NCBI RefSeq assembly: GCF_034555375.1
Contig: NZ_CP140706.1
Location: 4,455,001-4,519,000 of the forward strand
Origin: Pseudomonas sp. B33.4
GTDB taxonomy: Bacteria; Pseudomonadota; Gammaproteobacteria; Pseudomonadales; Pseudomonadaceae
Direction: 5' to 3'
DNA length: 64,000 nt
Positions 1 through 7,524 of the stretch are shown here, in pieces. The notes below the pieces were generated by a model. That model was not told the DNA's origin and made no database searches. It worked only from the letters and a program-made list of their open reading frames with translations. Made by a program: the position numbers and the translations under genes. How positions within the stretch are numbered: position 1 is the first letter of the stretch; each line of letters starts with the position of its first letter.

Positions 1-704
1 TCGCCACCCTTGAGGTAGACGTTCTGCAACTCGGAATCCTGCTGATTGAGCGAGTCGAGATTGAGCGGATAAGTGCGACCCTTGCGCGTCAGCAGCAGCC
101 CGGACAAATCAGCGTTGTTGGTATCGATACCGGCCGAGCCGAGGGCTTCGACCACGCTCAGCGGATTGGTGGAAATCGCTTGCGGACCGGCCTTGGCCAC
201 CGCGCCGGTGACCACGACTTTCTGGCTGGCGAAACGCAACACCGCGACATCTACCTGCGGCTCGGCGATGAACGCCGACAGCCGTTGTTCAATGTCCGAG
301 CGCAGTTGCTGGATGGTCCGGCCGGTGGCCTGGACTTCCTTGATGAACGGGTAATACAGCGTGCCATCGGAGCGCACCAGTCGGCCGTTGGCATCGATCT
401 GTTGTTGCGCGCCGGACGGGGCCGTCAGCTCAGGGTGATCCCATACCGTGATGTACAGGACATCGTTGTTGCCGATGCGGTATTCGGCCGGGGTCGCCAG
501 CAGTTCCGCCGGCAGCGACTCACGCTTTTGTGTGGAGCGGTTCATGGCGATCAGCTTGGGGGTGATCGGAATCAGCTCGACCCGGCTGCTTTCACTGGCG
601 CCCTGGCGGGTGATGTCACTGGTGCTGAGGTATTGACCGGGGGAAAACATGCAACCTTGCAAAGCGAGACTTGCCAACATTAAAAGATAAACACTACGAG
701 TCAT
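1..704 (-). CDS. Wza-like polysaccharide export lipoprotein (3' end outside window)
   Basis: Outer-membrane polysaccharide export protein of the Wza/GfcE family, which forms the secretion channel for Wzy-dependent polysaccharides. The reading frame opens at the ATG at 704 and stays open to base 1, so the C-terminus is missing. A signal peptide ends in a lipobox LQGC with Cys18 as the lipidation site. Downstream, NDVLYITVWDHPEL begins the polysaccharide-export (Poly_export) domain, and VVVTGAVAKAGPQAI is the start of a SLBB-type beta-grasp domain. It lies 90 bases after the small Gly-Thr peptide and is separated from it by two hairpins, so its expression may be uncoupled from that gene. The RBS before 704 is weak. 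Family assignment is firm; the polymer exported is unknown. Confidence 0.92.
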   Translation of the reverse strand, partial: MTRSVYLLMLASLALQGCMFSPGQYLSTSDITRQGASESSRVELIPITPKLIAMNRSTQKRESLPAELLATPAEYRIGNNDVLYITVWDHPELTAPSGAQQQIDANGRLVRSDGTLYYPFIKEVQATGRTIQQLRSDIEQRLSAFIAEPQVDVAVLRFASQKVVVTGAVAKAGPQAISTNPLSVVEALGSAGIDTNNADLSGLLLTRKGRTYPLNLDSLNQQDSELQNVYLKGG

Positions 705-730
705 AATGGCACTACGCTATTCAAGGGCGA

Positions 731-766
731 ATCCAAAAACAAAGTCACCCGACTTGCGTCGGGCGA
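731..766 (-). terminator. Intrinsic terminator or attenuator ahead of the wza-like gene
   Basis: On the minus strand a 9-bp stem (TCGCCCGAC / GTCGGGTGA, loop GCAA, one G-U pair) at 766-745 is followed by the T-rich run CTTTGTTTTTGG. It sits between the Gly-Thr peptide gene and the wza-like gene, both read leftward, so it could cut transcription between them. A second hairpin, CTAACAG-loop-CTGTTAG at 779-798, overlaps the stop codon of the upstream gene. Confidence 0.65.
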
Positions 767-794
767 CCTTGTACTGCACTAACAGAACTTCCTG

Positions 795-1031
795 TTAGTT
801 ATGCGTGCCGGTTGTACCGGTGGTACCCGTCGTACCGGTGGTACCGCCGTTGGCACTGCCACCGCTGTTAGACGCCGCTACAGCACTGGCAACCATTGCA
901 GTACTGGCTGCGGGCGCTTGAGAAGCCGCCACGTTGCCACCTACATTGGTTACCGCTGTCAGCGGTGCTTCAGCGGCGGCAGCCCAGTTGCTCAACATCG
1001 TCAACAGGGCAACTGCCATCACTTTTTTCAT
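795..1031 (-). CDS. Small secreted Gly-Thr-rich peptide, GfcA/YjbE-like
   Basis: A 78-residue protein with a clear signal peptide (MKKVMAVALLTMLSNWAAAA, probable cleavage after AAAA) and an Ala/Ser/Gly/Thr-rich mature part ending in four GTT-type repeats (GGTTGTTGTTGTTGT) and HN. The start is preceded by a perfect AAGGAG. Size, composition and position directly before a wza-like gene resemble E. coli GfcA (YmcD) and YjbE, small Thr-rich proteins that head the group 4 capsule (gfcABCDE-etp-etk) and yjbEFGH operons. That link is by pattern and gene context, not by alignment. The biochemical role of GfcA/YjbE peptides is not established. The 3' end is a 9-bp tandem repeat. Confidence 0.75.
   Translation of the reverse strand: MKKVMAVALLTMLSNWAAAAEAPLTAVTNVGGNVAASQAPAASTAMVASAVAASNSGGSANGGTTGTTGTTGTTGTHN
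807..846 (-). repeat. 9-bp coding tandem repeat (Gly-Thr-Thr unit)
   Basis: About 4.5 imperfect copies of GGTACCACC (variants GGTACGACG, GGTACAACC) encode consecutive Gly-Thr-Thr units at the C-terminus of the small secreted peptide. Copy number may vary between strains by slippage. Confidence 0.8.
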
Positions 1032-1231
1032 ATCAACTCCTTTCTAACATTCGACCTGTTATAAAACTGGCCTGAGTTAGCGGTGGTGAGTTCAAGTCCG
1101 CAAAAAGCGCGAACAAGATCCGTTGTTCTTTCACAGTCTTACCCAACTGATAAAAGTCGAACGGCAGGTTTATATCTACGGACTTGCAAAAGGCATTGCC
1201 AGTGTAATTTCCCGACGTTATCTAACAACCT

Positions 1232-1246
1232 GACTGAAAATAACAT
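1232..1246 (+). promoter_or_regulatory. Candidate EPS operator, copy 1 (GACTGAAAATAACAT)
   Basis: Lies in the 230-base gap upstream of the Gly-Thr peptide and wza-like genes. It matches the motif GAC-T/A-A/G-AAAATAAC seen at 2481, 13858 and 13896, always in intergenic DNA of the exopolysaccharide locus and always on the same strand. The regulator is unknown. Confidence 0.4.
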
Positions 1247-1261
1247 TGGGTTAAATGGCCA

Positions 1262-2278
1262 TCATTCCAAGTAGCCCTTGGGATGATTCGATTGCCAGCG
1301 CCAAGTATCAGTGACCATGTCCTGCAAGTTGCGCGTGGCTTTCCAGCCCAGCTCTTTTGCAGCCTTGGAGGCGTCGGCCCAACTCTCGGCGATATCCCCG
1401 GAGCGGCGCGGCATCATCCGATACGGCACCGCTTGCCCGCAGGCCTGTTCGAAGGCCTGGAGCACTTGCAGCACGCTGTAGCCATCACCCGTGCCGAGGT
1501 TCCAGGTGTGAATGCCGGTACGCCCGGAGATGGACTGCAACGCCTTCAAGTGTCCGTCCGCCAGATCGACGACGTGGATGTAATCGCGCACGCCGGTGCC
1601 ATCCACCGTCGGGTAATCGTTGCCGAAGATCGACAACTCTTGCAGGCTGCCGACTGCGACCTGGCTGATGTAAGGCACCAGATTGTTGGGAATGCCATTG
1701 GGGTCTTCACCCATGTGGCCGCTGGCGTGGGCGCCGATCGGGTTGAAATAGCGCAGCAGGGCGATGCTCCAGCGCGGCTCGGCCTGGCTGAGGTCACGCA
1801 GGACGTTCTCGACGATCAGCTTGGACTGGCCGTAGGGATTGGTCGGATTGCCAGTGGGGAAATCCTCGCGGATCGGCATCTGCTCAGGCTCGCCGTACAC
1901 TGTCGCCGACGAGCTGAACACCAGACGAAACACCCCCGCCGCCGCCATCGCCTGGCACAGGGTGATGCTGCCGCTGACGTTGGTCTCGTAGTACTCAAGC
2001 GGCTTGCGCACGCTTTCGCCGACCGCTTTCAGGCCGGCAAAATGCAGCACCGCTTCGATGTTGTGCTCGCGAAAAATCCGGTCAAGCAGTGCCCGGTCGC
2101 AGACATCGCCGCGGATCATCCAGGCACTCTTGCCGCAAATGGTTTCAACGGCGTGCAACGCGGCTTCGCTGCTGTTGCAAAGATTATCCAGCACGACAAC
2201 TTCATAACCTGCTTCAAGCAATGCAAGTGTGGTATGCGAGCCGATATAGCCGGCACCACCCGTTACCAGAATCTTCAT
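1262..2278 (-). CDS. galE: UDP-glucose 4-epimerase
   Basis: Interconverts UDP-glucose and UDP-galactose in the cytosol, supplying UDP-galactose for exopolysaccharide and LPS. The 338-residue length is typical of GalE. Visible features: NAD-binding GGAGYIGSH at residues 7-15 in a Rossmann fold, the SSSATVYGE segment with the catalytic Ser/Thr, and the catalytic Tyr-x3-Lys in NPYGQSK. It precedes the Gly-Thr peptide and wza-like genes on the same strand and is divergent from galU, which makes the UDP-glucose substrate. This pairing fits a polymer containing glucose and galactose, or sugars derived from them. Identification is secure. Confidence 0.96.
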   Translation of the reverse strand: MKILVTGGAGYIGSHTTLALLEAGYEVVVLDNLCNSSEAALHAVETICGKSAWMIRGDVCDRALLDRIFREHNIEAVLHFAGLKAVGESVRKPLEYYETNVSGSITLCQAMAAAGVFRLVFSSSATVYGEPEQMPIREDFPTGNPTNPYGQSKLIVENVLRDLSQAEPRWSIALLRYFNPIGAHASGHMGEDPNGIPNNLVPYISQVAVGSLQELSIFGNDYPTVDGTGVRDYIHVVDLADGHLKALQSISGRTGIHTWNLGTGDGYSVLQVLQAFEQACGQAVPYRMMPRRSGDIAESWADASKAAKELGWKATRNLQDMVTDTWRWQSNHPKGYLE

Positions 2279-2668
2279 AGTGCGATCCGTCTTTGAATGA
2301 GTGACAAGTAGCGTGTCAAGCCTGATTCATTGAAGATGTGTCACAATCCACACAAATGAGGCGACAACAACCGAAAACAAAACTAGTTCAATGACTGGCA
2401 ATAAATATTTTTGCAGGTCACACTGTATTGCCCGCTACTTATTAGCACTCCCTGTGCACTCATCACTATCAACAGATACCGACTAAAAATAACTATCAAG
2501 CAACTAACCGACATCTCATAACATTGTCGCGCTTTACCGCCACCCGCAATTGCCATTAACAACCTGACTCAGGTATTAAAGCAGTCGTTCAATAATGTTT
2601 GAAACTTGCTTGCACTTCATTAGTGCAGTGCACCCGCTGACTGTTCCATGACTGTCCAGGATACTTTT
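2279..2668. promoter_or_regulatory. Divergent galE/galU intergenic region, AT-rich
   Basis: 390 bases between divergent genes, clearly richer in A+T than the flanking coding DNA. It must carry promoters for galE (leftward) and galU (rightward). It contains one strong (2481-2494) and one weak (2510-2525) copy of the recurrent locus motif, and GTGCAC/TTAGCACT-type short palindromic words near 2447 and 2618. I cannot assign -10/-35 elements with confidence. No gene was found here. Confidence 0.6.
2481..2494 (+). promoter_or_regulatory. Candidate EPS operator, copy 2 (GACTAAAAATAACT)
   Basis: Identical over 14 bases to 13858-13871 in the wzb/glycoside hydrolase intergenic region. A weaker relative, GACATCTCATAACATT, follows at 2510-2525, 29 bases downstream. 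It is part of the recurrent intergenic motif of this locus. Confidence 0.45.
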
Positions 2669-3502
2669 ATGATTCGTAAATGTTTGTTCCCTGCTGCCGG
2701 CTACGGCACGCGTTTCTTGCCGGCCACCAAAGCCATGCCGAAAGAGATGCTGCCGATCGTCAACAAGCCGTTGATCGAATACGCCGTTGAAGAAGCGCGG
2801 GACGCCGGTCTGCAACACATGGCCATCGTTACCGGTCGTGGCAAGCGTGCGCTGGAAGACCATTTCGACATCAGCTACGAACTCGAACACCAGATCCGTG
2901 GCACCGAGAAAGAGAAATTCCTCGCCGGCACCCGCGAGCTGATCGACACCTGCACCTTCTCCTACACCCGTCAGGTGGAAATGAAAGGCCTGGGCCACGC
3001 GATTCTCAGCGGTCGTCCGTTGATCGGCGACGAACCGTTTGCCGTGGTGCTGGCCGATGACCTGTGCCTGAACCTCGAAGGCGATGGCGTACTCAGCCAG
3101 ATGATCCAGCTGTACAAGAAATTCCGCTGCTCGATCGTCGCCATCCAGGAAGTCCCGGCCGACCAGACCCACAAGTACGGGGTGATCGCCGGCGAACTGA
3201 TGTCCGAAGGCATCTATCGGGTCAACAACATGGTGGAAAAACCGGCCCCGCAAGACGCGCCGTCGAACCTGGCAATCATCGGCCGCTACATCCTCACCCC
3301 GGATATTTTCGACCTGATCGCCGACACCCAACCGGGCAAGGGTGGCGAGATCCAGATCACTGACGCGTTGATGAAACAAGCGCAGAACGGTTGCGTGCTG
3401 GCCTACAAATTCAAAGGCCTGCGTTTTGACTGCGGTGACGCCGAGGGCTATTTGCAGGCGACCAATTTCTGCTACGAAAACGTTTACCTCAAAGGCCGCT
3501 GA
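2669..3502 (+). CDS. galU: UTP-glucose-1-phosphate uridylyltransferase
   Basis: Makes UDP-glucose from UTP and glucose-1-phosphate, the precursor for EPS, LPS core and trehalose. The start chosen is the ATG at 2669 (MIRKCLFPAAGYGTRFLPAT), which has AGGA about eight bases upstream and gives the N-terminus usual for Pseudomonas GalU; an in-frame ATG at 2648 adds seven unlikely residues. The nucleotide-binding AAGYGTRFLPATKA lies at residues 8-21, EMLPIVNKP follows, and VVLADDL marks the metal/sugar site. About 277 residues, normal for the family. The gene is divergent from galE and followed 29 bases later by a phosphomannomutase-domain gene on the same strand. Confidence 0.96.
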   Translation: MIRKCLFPAAGYGTRFLPATKAMPKEMLPIVNKPLIEYAVEEARDAGLQHMAIVTGRGKRALEDHFDISYELEHQIRGTEKEKFLAGTRELIDTCTFSYTRQVEMKGLGHAILSGRPLIGDEPFAVVLADDLCLNLEGDGVLSQMIQLYKKFRCSIVAIQEVPADQTHKYGVIAGELMSEGIYRVNNMVEKPAPQDAPSNLAIIGRYILTPDIFDLIADTQPGKGGEIQITDALMKQAQNGCVLAYKFKGLRFDCGDAEGYLQATNFCYENVYLKGR

Positions 3503-3531
3503 GACGGCTCCCTTCACCCAACGAGGCCACC

Positions 3532-3936
3532 ATGAACATTGCACAACATTCCGTAGAGATTGAACGCGAGGTGGGTAACCTCGGGGTGATGAGCTGGTTG
3601 TCCCGCCATCAGCCGTTGCCCAGCGCCAACGAAACCTGGCTGGGCACGATTCTGCTGGTGGAGCGGATTGGCGTGTTTCCGGCGTCCGGTGATATCCGCC
3701 GGCCGCTGCGTGATCCCTATCCACTGCTCGCGCATTTGAAAAAGCTGTATGGCGAGCAGGCGCTGGAAATGGATGACAGCGATGGGCTGAAGGTGATCTT
3801 CGGTGACTGGCGTTTTCGCGTGCGGATTTGCTGCAACGACCCGGCGATCATCATTAACGTCGAGACACGGTGCGATACGCGATTGATGCCGCAGAAACTC
3901 TCGGAGCTGCTGGGCCAGATAGAACAATTCGAATAA
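3532..3936 (+). CDS. Stand-alone phosphomannomutase/phosphoglucomutase C-terminal-domain protein
   Basis: A 134-residue protein. Residues about 80-130 (DGLKVIFGDWRFRVR, then NVETRCDTRLMPQKLSELL) follow domain IV of bacterial phosphomannomutases (CpsG/ManB/AlgC family), whose signature is DWRFN-R-SNTEP-LNVE-RGD. The phosphate-binding RxSNTEP loop has decayed to RICCNDP, so phosphate binding as in the enzyme is doubtful. Domains I-III, including the phosphoserine active site, are absent; residues 1-70 do not resemble them. It lies just after galU and ends shortly before a perfect inverted repeat. It may be a regulatory or partner subunit, or an evolved relic that still has an intact frame and an RBS. 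Family link by motif reading; function unknown. Confidence 0.7.
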   Translation: MNIAQHSVEIEREVGNLGVMSWLSRHQPLPSANETWLGTILLVERIGVFPASGDIRRPLRDPYPLLAHLKKLYGEQALEMDDSDGLKVIFGDWRFRVRICCNDPAIIINVETRCDTRLMPQKLSELLGQIEQFE

Positions 3937-3946
3937 ACACACTCCC

Positions 3947-4032
3947 CTGTAGGAGCTGCCGAAGGCTGCGATCTTTTGATCTTGTTTTTAACAGCAACAT
4001 CAAAAGATCGCAGCCTTCGGCAGCTCCTACAG
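3947..4032. repeat. REP doublet, perfect 34-bp inverted repeat (GGCTGCGATC type)
   Basis: The arms at 3947-3980 (starting CTGTAGGAGCTGCCGAAGGC) and 3999-4032 are perfect reverse complements over 34 bases with an 18-base loop. It sits between the convergent PMM-domain and SGNH genes. This is a REPIN of the class whose arms carry CTGCGATCTTTTGAT, shared in part with 62359-62482. It can fold into a very stable hairpin and probably ends transcription from both sides. Confidence 0.9.
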
Positions 4033-4044
4033 TGGGTCTGGCGG

Positions 4045-5175
4045 TTATTTCGGGAGCGCGTCGCAGCGATCCTTGGCGCCCATGATCCAGCCATAAAAGT
4101 AATCGGCAATCACCTTCCCCCCCGTGGCCGGCAGCGGATGAATCTTGTCCGGGCCGATCATCGCCGCCGCGTAGCGTTTGACGTCGGGACCAAACGCACA
4201 CTGAAGATTGGCGTACCCCAGACGCTGCTCACGCGCCCACGGTTCAAGCACCTGCGCGTACGCCGACATCGGATACGCACTGGAGCGCGTGGTGTCCTGA
4301 CGCATGATCAGGTTGATGCTCGCCTGCGGCTGAATCTCACGCAGCATGCCCACCAGCCCCTGAACGTTCTGCAGATACTGCGCGGGCTTCACGCCGAAAC
4401 CCTGGTCATTGCCACCGAGCATGATCAAGTAAACATCAGCCGGGATCTTCGACACAGCGGCTTTCCACTGCACCTGCCATTGCGGATCCTTGTGATAGAA
4501 ATCCACAGACGCCGCACCCGATGCCGCCAGTTTCGAAACCCGCACGCCGTTCTGATCGTTGCTCATCCACAGCCCGAACAACGTCGGCGCGCCCTTCACC
4601 ACTTCCAGTTTGAATGACCAGTCTTTCGCTGCCGAGAGGCCTGTCAGTGGCACTTCCTGAACGCCCGAACCCTCAAGCTTCAACGGTTGCCAGTCTTGCC
4701 CGGGCGCCCAGCGATAGCGGATCTCGCTGGATTCACCGTTGCCCAGATAAAGCAATTTCGCCTGAGTGACAGCGGTATCGATGCGCGGCGTCGGACTCGC
4801 ATCCACTTGCAGCCATGCACCGGGCCGGCCTGTCACCGTGCGACTGTCCGGACTCGCTTGCCCCAGGCCTGAAACCTTCCAGTCGCCGCCGAAGTACTTG
4901 TCACTGCTGCGGGTGTATTTGAAATGCGTGCCGCCCAGCGCCGCGCCGTGGTTGAAACCGACGTAACCCGGCCCGGCAAAACCCACCTCCCCGGCCACGC
5001 GCTGCACCAGTTTGTTCAGGTAGAAATCCTGCCCGGCGCTGTAGCTGTCGCCGATCACCGAGACCGACAAGACCTTGCCGGCCTTACCTTCACGCCACTG
5101 TGCGAATCGCTCGCGGGCGTCGCCTACCTGAACCACCGACGCTGCGACGGGTTGCGCGTCATCTACTGCCAACAT
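4045..5175 (-). CDS. SGNH/GDSL-family hydrolase
   Basis: A 376-residue protein with SGNH blocks in order: GDS in SVIGDSYSAG (about residues 40-49), GGND in IMLGGNDQGF (about 251-260), and a C-terminal D-x2-H in DKIHPLPATGG. These supply the nucleophile Ser, oxyanion Gly/Asn and catalytic Asp/His. The family includes O-acetyl esterases and acetyl transferases acting on polysaccharides. Its place next to the acyltransferase suggests it edits acetyl groups on the polymer. The ATG at 5175 follows AAGGAA, and an in-frame stop lies five codons upstream, so the lack of a signal peptide is real in this frame. A REP doublet separates it from the acyltransferase, so it may be a separate unit. Confidence 0.8.
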   Translation of the reverse strand: MLAVDDAQPVAASVVQVGDARERFAQWREGKAGKVLSVSVIGDSYSAGQDFYLNKLVQRVAGEVGFAGPGYVGFNHGAALGGTHFKYTRSSDKYFGGDWKVSGLGQASPDSRTVTGRPGAWLQVDASPTPRIDTAVTQAKLLYLGNGESSEIRYRWAPGQDWQPLKLEGSGVQEVPLTGLSAAKDWSFKLEVVKGAPTLFGLWMSNDQNGVRVSKLAASGAASVDFYHKDPQWQVQWKAAVSKIPADVYLIMLGGNDQGFGVKPAQYLQNVQGLVGMLREIQPQASINLIMRQDTTRSSAYPMSAYAQVLEPWAREQRLGYANLQCAFGPDVKRYAAAMIGPDKIHPLPATGGKVIADYFYGWIMGAKDRCDALPK

Positions 5176-5232
5176 GCAAAATTTCCTTCAGTCTGGAATG
5201 GCCCACTGGATGCTTGGGTGTACAGAGATCAA

Positions 5233-5323
5233 CTGTAGGAGTGAGCCTGCTCGCGATAGCGGTCTGTCAGTCAGCATTTCATTACCTGACCCACCGCTAT
5301 CGCGAGCAGGCTCACTCCTACAG
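5233..5323. repeat. REP doublet (GTGAGCCTGCTCGCGAT type)
   Basis: Perfect 31-bp arms at 5233-5263 and 5293-5323, with a 29-base spacer, between the SGNH hydrolase and acyltransferase genes. Same arm class as 16168, 20541 and 33081. Confidence 0.9.
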
Positions 5324-5361
5324 GGATTGTGTTCGACAAAGATCCGCTGCTCGCGAAGCTC

Positions 5362-6408
5362 TTAGCTGCTGTGGGTTTGCACCACTGGAGTGACAGGCAC
5401 CAATGGTTTCTTCTTCGCCGCGCGCTCACCAAGGAACAACACCGAAGTGAAATTGAACCGGCTGAAAATCATCGACAACACCACCGGCCCCAGCAAGCCA
5501 CAACTCAAGCCGCCGAGCACCAGCAGGCTTTCATCCTTCACCCCCAACCGACCCAGCACAAACCGCGACGTCGCCGCGAACAGCACATGAAACAGGAAAA
5601 TCGCATAGGAATAACCACCGAGCCAGGTCAGCGCCTTCGACCGCATATCACTCGACAACAACGCGATGCACGACACGCAACCCACGGTTAAACCAATCAA
5701 GCTACGACGATCAACAATCAACTCACGATCAATCGCCGCCACGTACAGCAGCGTCAGCGAGATCAACACAAACACCAACGGCCCGATCACCTTGAAGCGC
5801 TGTTTCAATGCGTCGACGTTCTCCTGGCCAATCATCCCCGCGACAAAAAACGGCAACAGATAAATCGCGCCGTTAATCCCGAACGCATCGAACTTGAACG
5901 GCGGCAGCAGAAACAACAGCGCGGCAAACGCGAACAACCCATACAGCCGCGTCGCCGAACGCAGCATCCCGCGCCACTCCAGCAGCCCGACGAACATGAA
6001 AATAATGAACACCGCCTGCAGGAACCAGAAGTGATTGATCGGCACCCAGAACGACAACAACGCGTCGATCACGCCGACATCCTTGTTCACCCCCGGCCCC
6101 ACCGCCTGCAGCACCGAAAACGGCACGCCGACGCAAAACAGCGGCACGATCAAGCGCCGCACCTTGCCGCTGAAGAACGCGGAAAAGTCATTGCCACGGA
6201 TTTTGTAGATCGAATAGATGTACCCGGAGATAAACGTGAACAGCGGCATGCGCACGTACACCATCGAGTCGGCGATCACCCGGAACGGCGAGCCGATATC
6301 GATCTTCAACCCGCCACCCAACGGCCCGATGACGTGATAGAGCACCAGCAACAGGCACGCCAGGCCACGCAGGGTTTCAATCTCCAGGGACTTTTTCTTG
6401 CTCGACAT
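5362..6408 (-). CDS. Acyltransferase family 3 (OafA/YrhL-like) membrane protein
   Basis: A 348-residue integral membrane acyltransferase, the family that O-acetylates or succinylates surface polysaccharides across the inner membrane. The N-terminus has the family signature EIETLRGLACLLLVLYHV, with the conserved Arg and His in the first membrane segment, and about ten hydrophobic segments follow. HFWFLQAVFIIFMFVGLLEW is another family-typical stretch. It starts 12 bases after the Wzy-like gene, so it is likely the last gene of the wzb-wzc operon. The substrate is inferred from context only. Confidence 0.88.
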   Translation of the reverse strand: MSSKKKSLEIETLRGLACLLLVLYHVIGPLGGGLKIDIGSPFRVIADSMVYVRMPLFTFISGYIYSIYKIRGNDFSAFFSGKVRRLIVPLFCVGVPFSVLQAVGPGVNKDVGVIDALLSFWVPINHFWFLQAVFIIFMFVGLLEWRGMLRSATRLYGLFAFAALLFLLPPFKFDAFGINGAIYLLPFFVAGMIGQENVDALKQRFKVIGPLVFVLISLTLLYVAAIDRELIVDRRSLIGLTVGCVSCIALLSSDMRSKALTWLGGYSYAIFLFHVLFAATSRFVLGRLGVKDESLLVLGGLSCGLLGPVVLSMIFSRFNFTSVLFLGERAAKKKPLVPVTPVVQTHSS

Positions 6409-6420
6409 AAAGCACCTGCC

Positions 6421-7524
6421 TCAATTCAGAATTCGTGATTCAACCTGCACCGGTTTGTTCGCCCGCAGCATCAAGCCCAGACCGACAAACAACACCGGCA
6501 CCACCATCGAGAAGTGCCGGGCGAAGGAGCCGAAGTCCGGCTCGAACAGACCCTGCACCAGCAGAAACGCCAGCGGAATCGCGATCAGCTCTTTAGGTTT
6601 GGTCTGGATCGGCGCGCCTTTGTAATCGGTTGAGGTGATGACTTTGAACAGCAGCAACGCGGTCATGATCATCAACGCGACAAAGATCACCTGCCCCGGC
6701 CCGGACAGCAGAATCAGCTCCACCGGGAACGACAAGCGGAAGAAAATGATCATCGAGTCCAGCGCCTGCGAAACGAAATCGCTGCCCGTGAGCCACGAGA
6801 CGATCAACGATTTGGAGCCCTCCTCGCCCGCCGTGCGCAGTTCGTTGTTGCTGGCGCGAATCGATGACACCGGAAAGCCCAAAGCGAGCTGAATCGACAT
6901 CGCCACCGCGAGGTAGAACAAGAACAACATCAGGAAAAACGTCGTACGCGACACGTACTTTTTCATCACACAGACGCCAACCCACGACAGCGAAAACAGA
7001 ATCCAGTACGGCCGGATCAGCACGCCGTAAATCACCGCCGAGAGAAAGAAGCCGCCGCGATATTTACGCGTCAGCGAGCTGAGCAGAATGCTCAACACCG
7101 CCACCGACACAATGATTTCCTTGGTCAGGTTTTCCAGAAAGAACGAACGAACAATGCCCCACAGACACAACGTGCCGAAGATCGCCAACGGCATGCGCCG
7201 AAACACCACCACCGGTATCGCCGTGAGGAAAAAATTGCAGAACATGCCGTAGGCCCAGGCATTGGTCAGGTTGATCCCGGTGGGCCGCAGCAGGAATGCC
7301 GAGCACTCGTAGGACGAGCGATCCGGCGAGAACGGGTTCCAGAAGTTGCAGTTGTCGGCACGGGCGTAGGACGACCACAAGGTCATCGCATCCGGGCCTG
7401 GATCACGCGGAATCAGCAGCGGCATGGCCACCGACAGAAACAGCCCGGTGAAAAGGATCAGGAACGAGACATACGAATCGAGTCTCTTGCCACGAAACTC
7501 GATGCACGGCAGTTTCAGGCCCAT
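6421..7524 (-). CDS. Polytopic membrane protein, probable Wzy-type polymerase
   Basis: 367 residues from the ATG at 7524 (MGLKLPCIEFRGKRLDSYVS); this start overlaps the end of the flippase gene by ten bases, the usual arrangement here. The frame stays open further upstream, but that stretch is antisense to the flippase and was not used. It has about ten hydrophobic segments and a large periplasmic-type loop (near residues 45-90, Asp/Ser/Cys-rich). This is the pattern of O-antigen/EPS polymerases, which have little sequence conservation. The neighbours (flippase, pyruvyl transferase, acyltransferase) support a polymerase role, but no diagnostic motif is visible, so the call is by topology and context. 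Confidence 0.6.
   Translation of the reverse strand: MGLKLPCIEFRGKRLDSYVSFLILFTGLFLSVAMPLLIPRDPGPDAMTLWSSYARADNCNFWNPFSPDRSSYECSAFLLRPTGINLTNAWAYGMFCNFFLTAIPVVVFRRMPLAIFGTLCLWGIVRSFFLENLTKEIIVSVAVLSILLSSLTRKYRGGFFLSAVIYGVLIRPYWILFSLSWVGVCVMKKYVSRTTFFLMLFLFYLAVAMSIQLALGFPVSSIRASNNELRTAGEEGSKSLIVSWLTGSDFVSQALDSMIIFFRLSFPVELILLSGPGQVIFVALMIMTALLLFKVITSTDYKGAPIQTKPKELIAIPLAFLLVQGLFEPDFGSFARHFSMVVPVLFVGLGLMLRANKPVQVESRILN

Noticed and set aside
73..683. Plus-strand frames over the left edge
   Set aside because: The minus strand encodes a lipobox and Poly_export domain in one frame to the window edge, which explains this stretch.
1083..1274. Small plus-strand frame in the galE/peptide gap
   Set aside because: No RBS or hydrophobic pattern; region better explained as a promoter region carrying the recurrent motif.
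2576..3724. Minus-strand frame opposite galU
   Set aside because: galU is certain; the antisense frame has no motif.
3947..4032. CRISPR repeat or insertion-sequence end
   Set aside because: Single inverted pair with no spacer array or transposase; fits a REP doublet.
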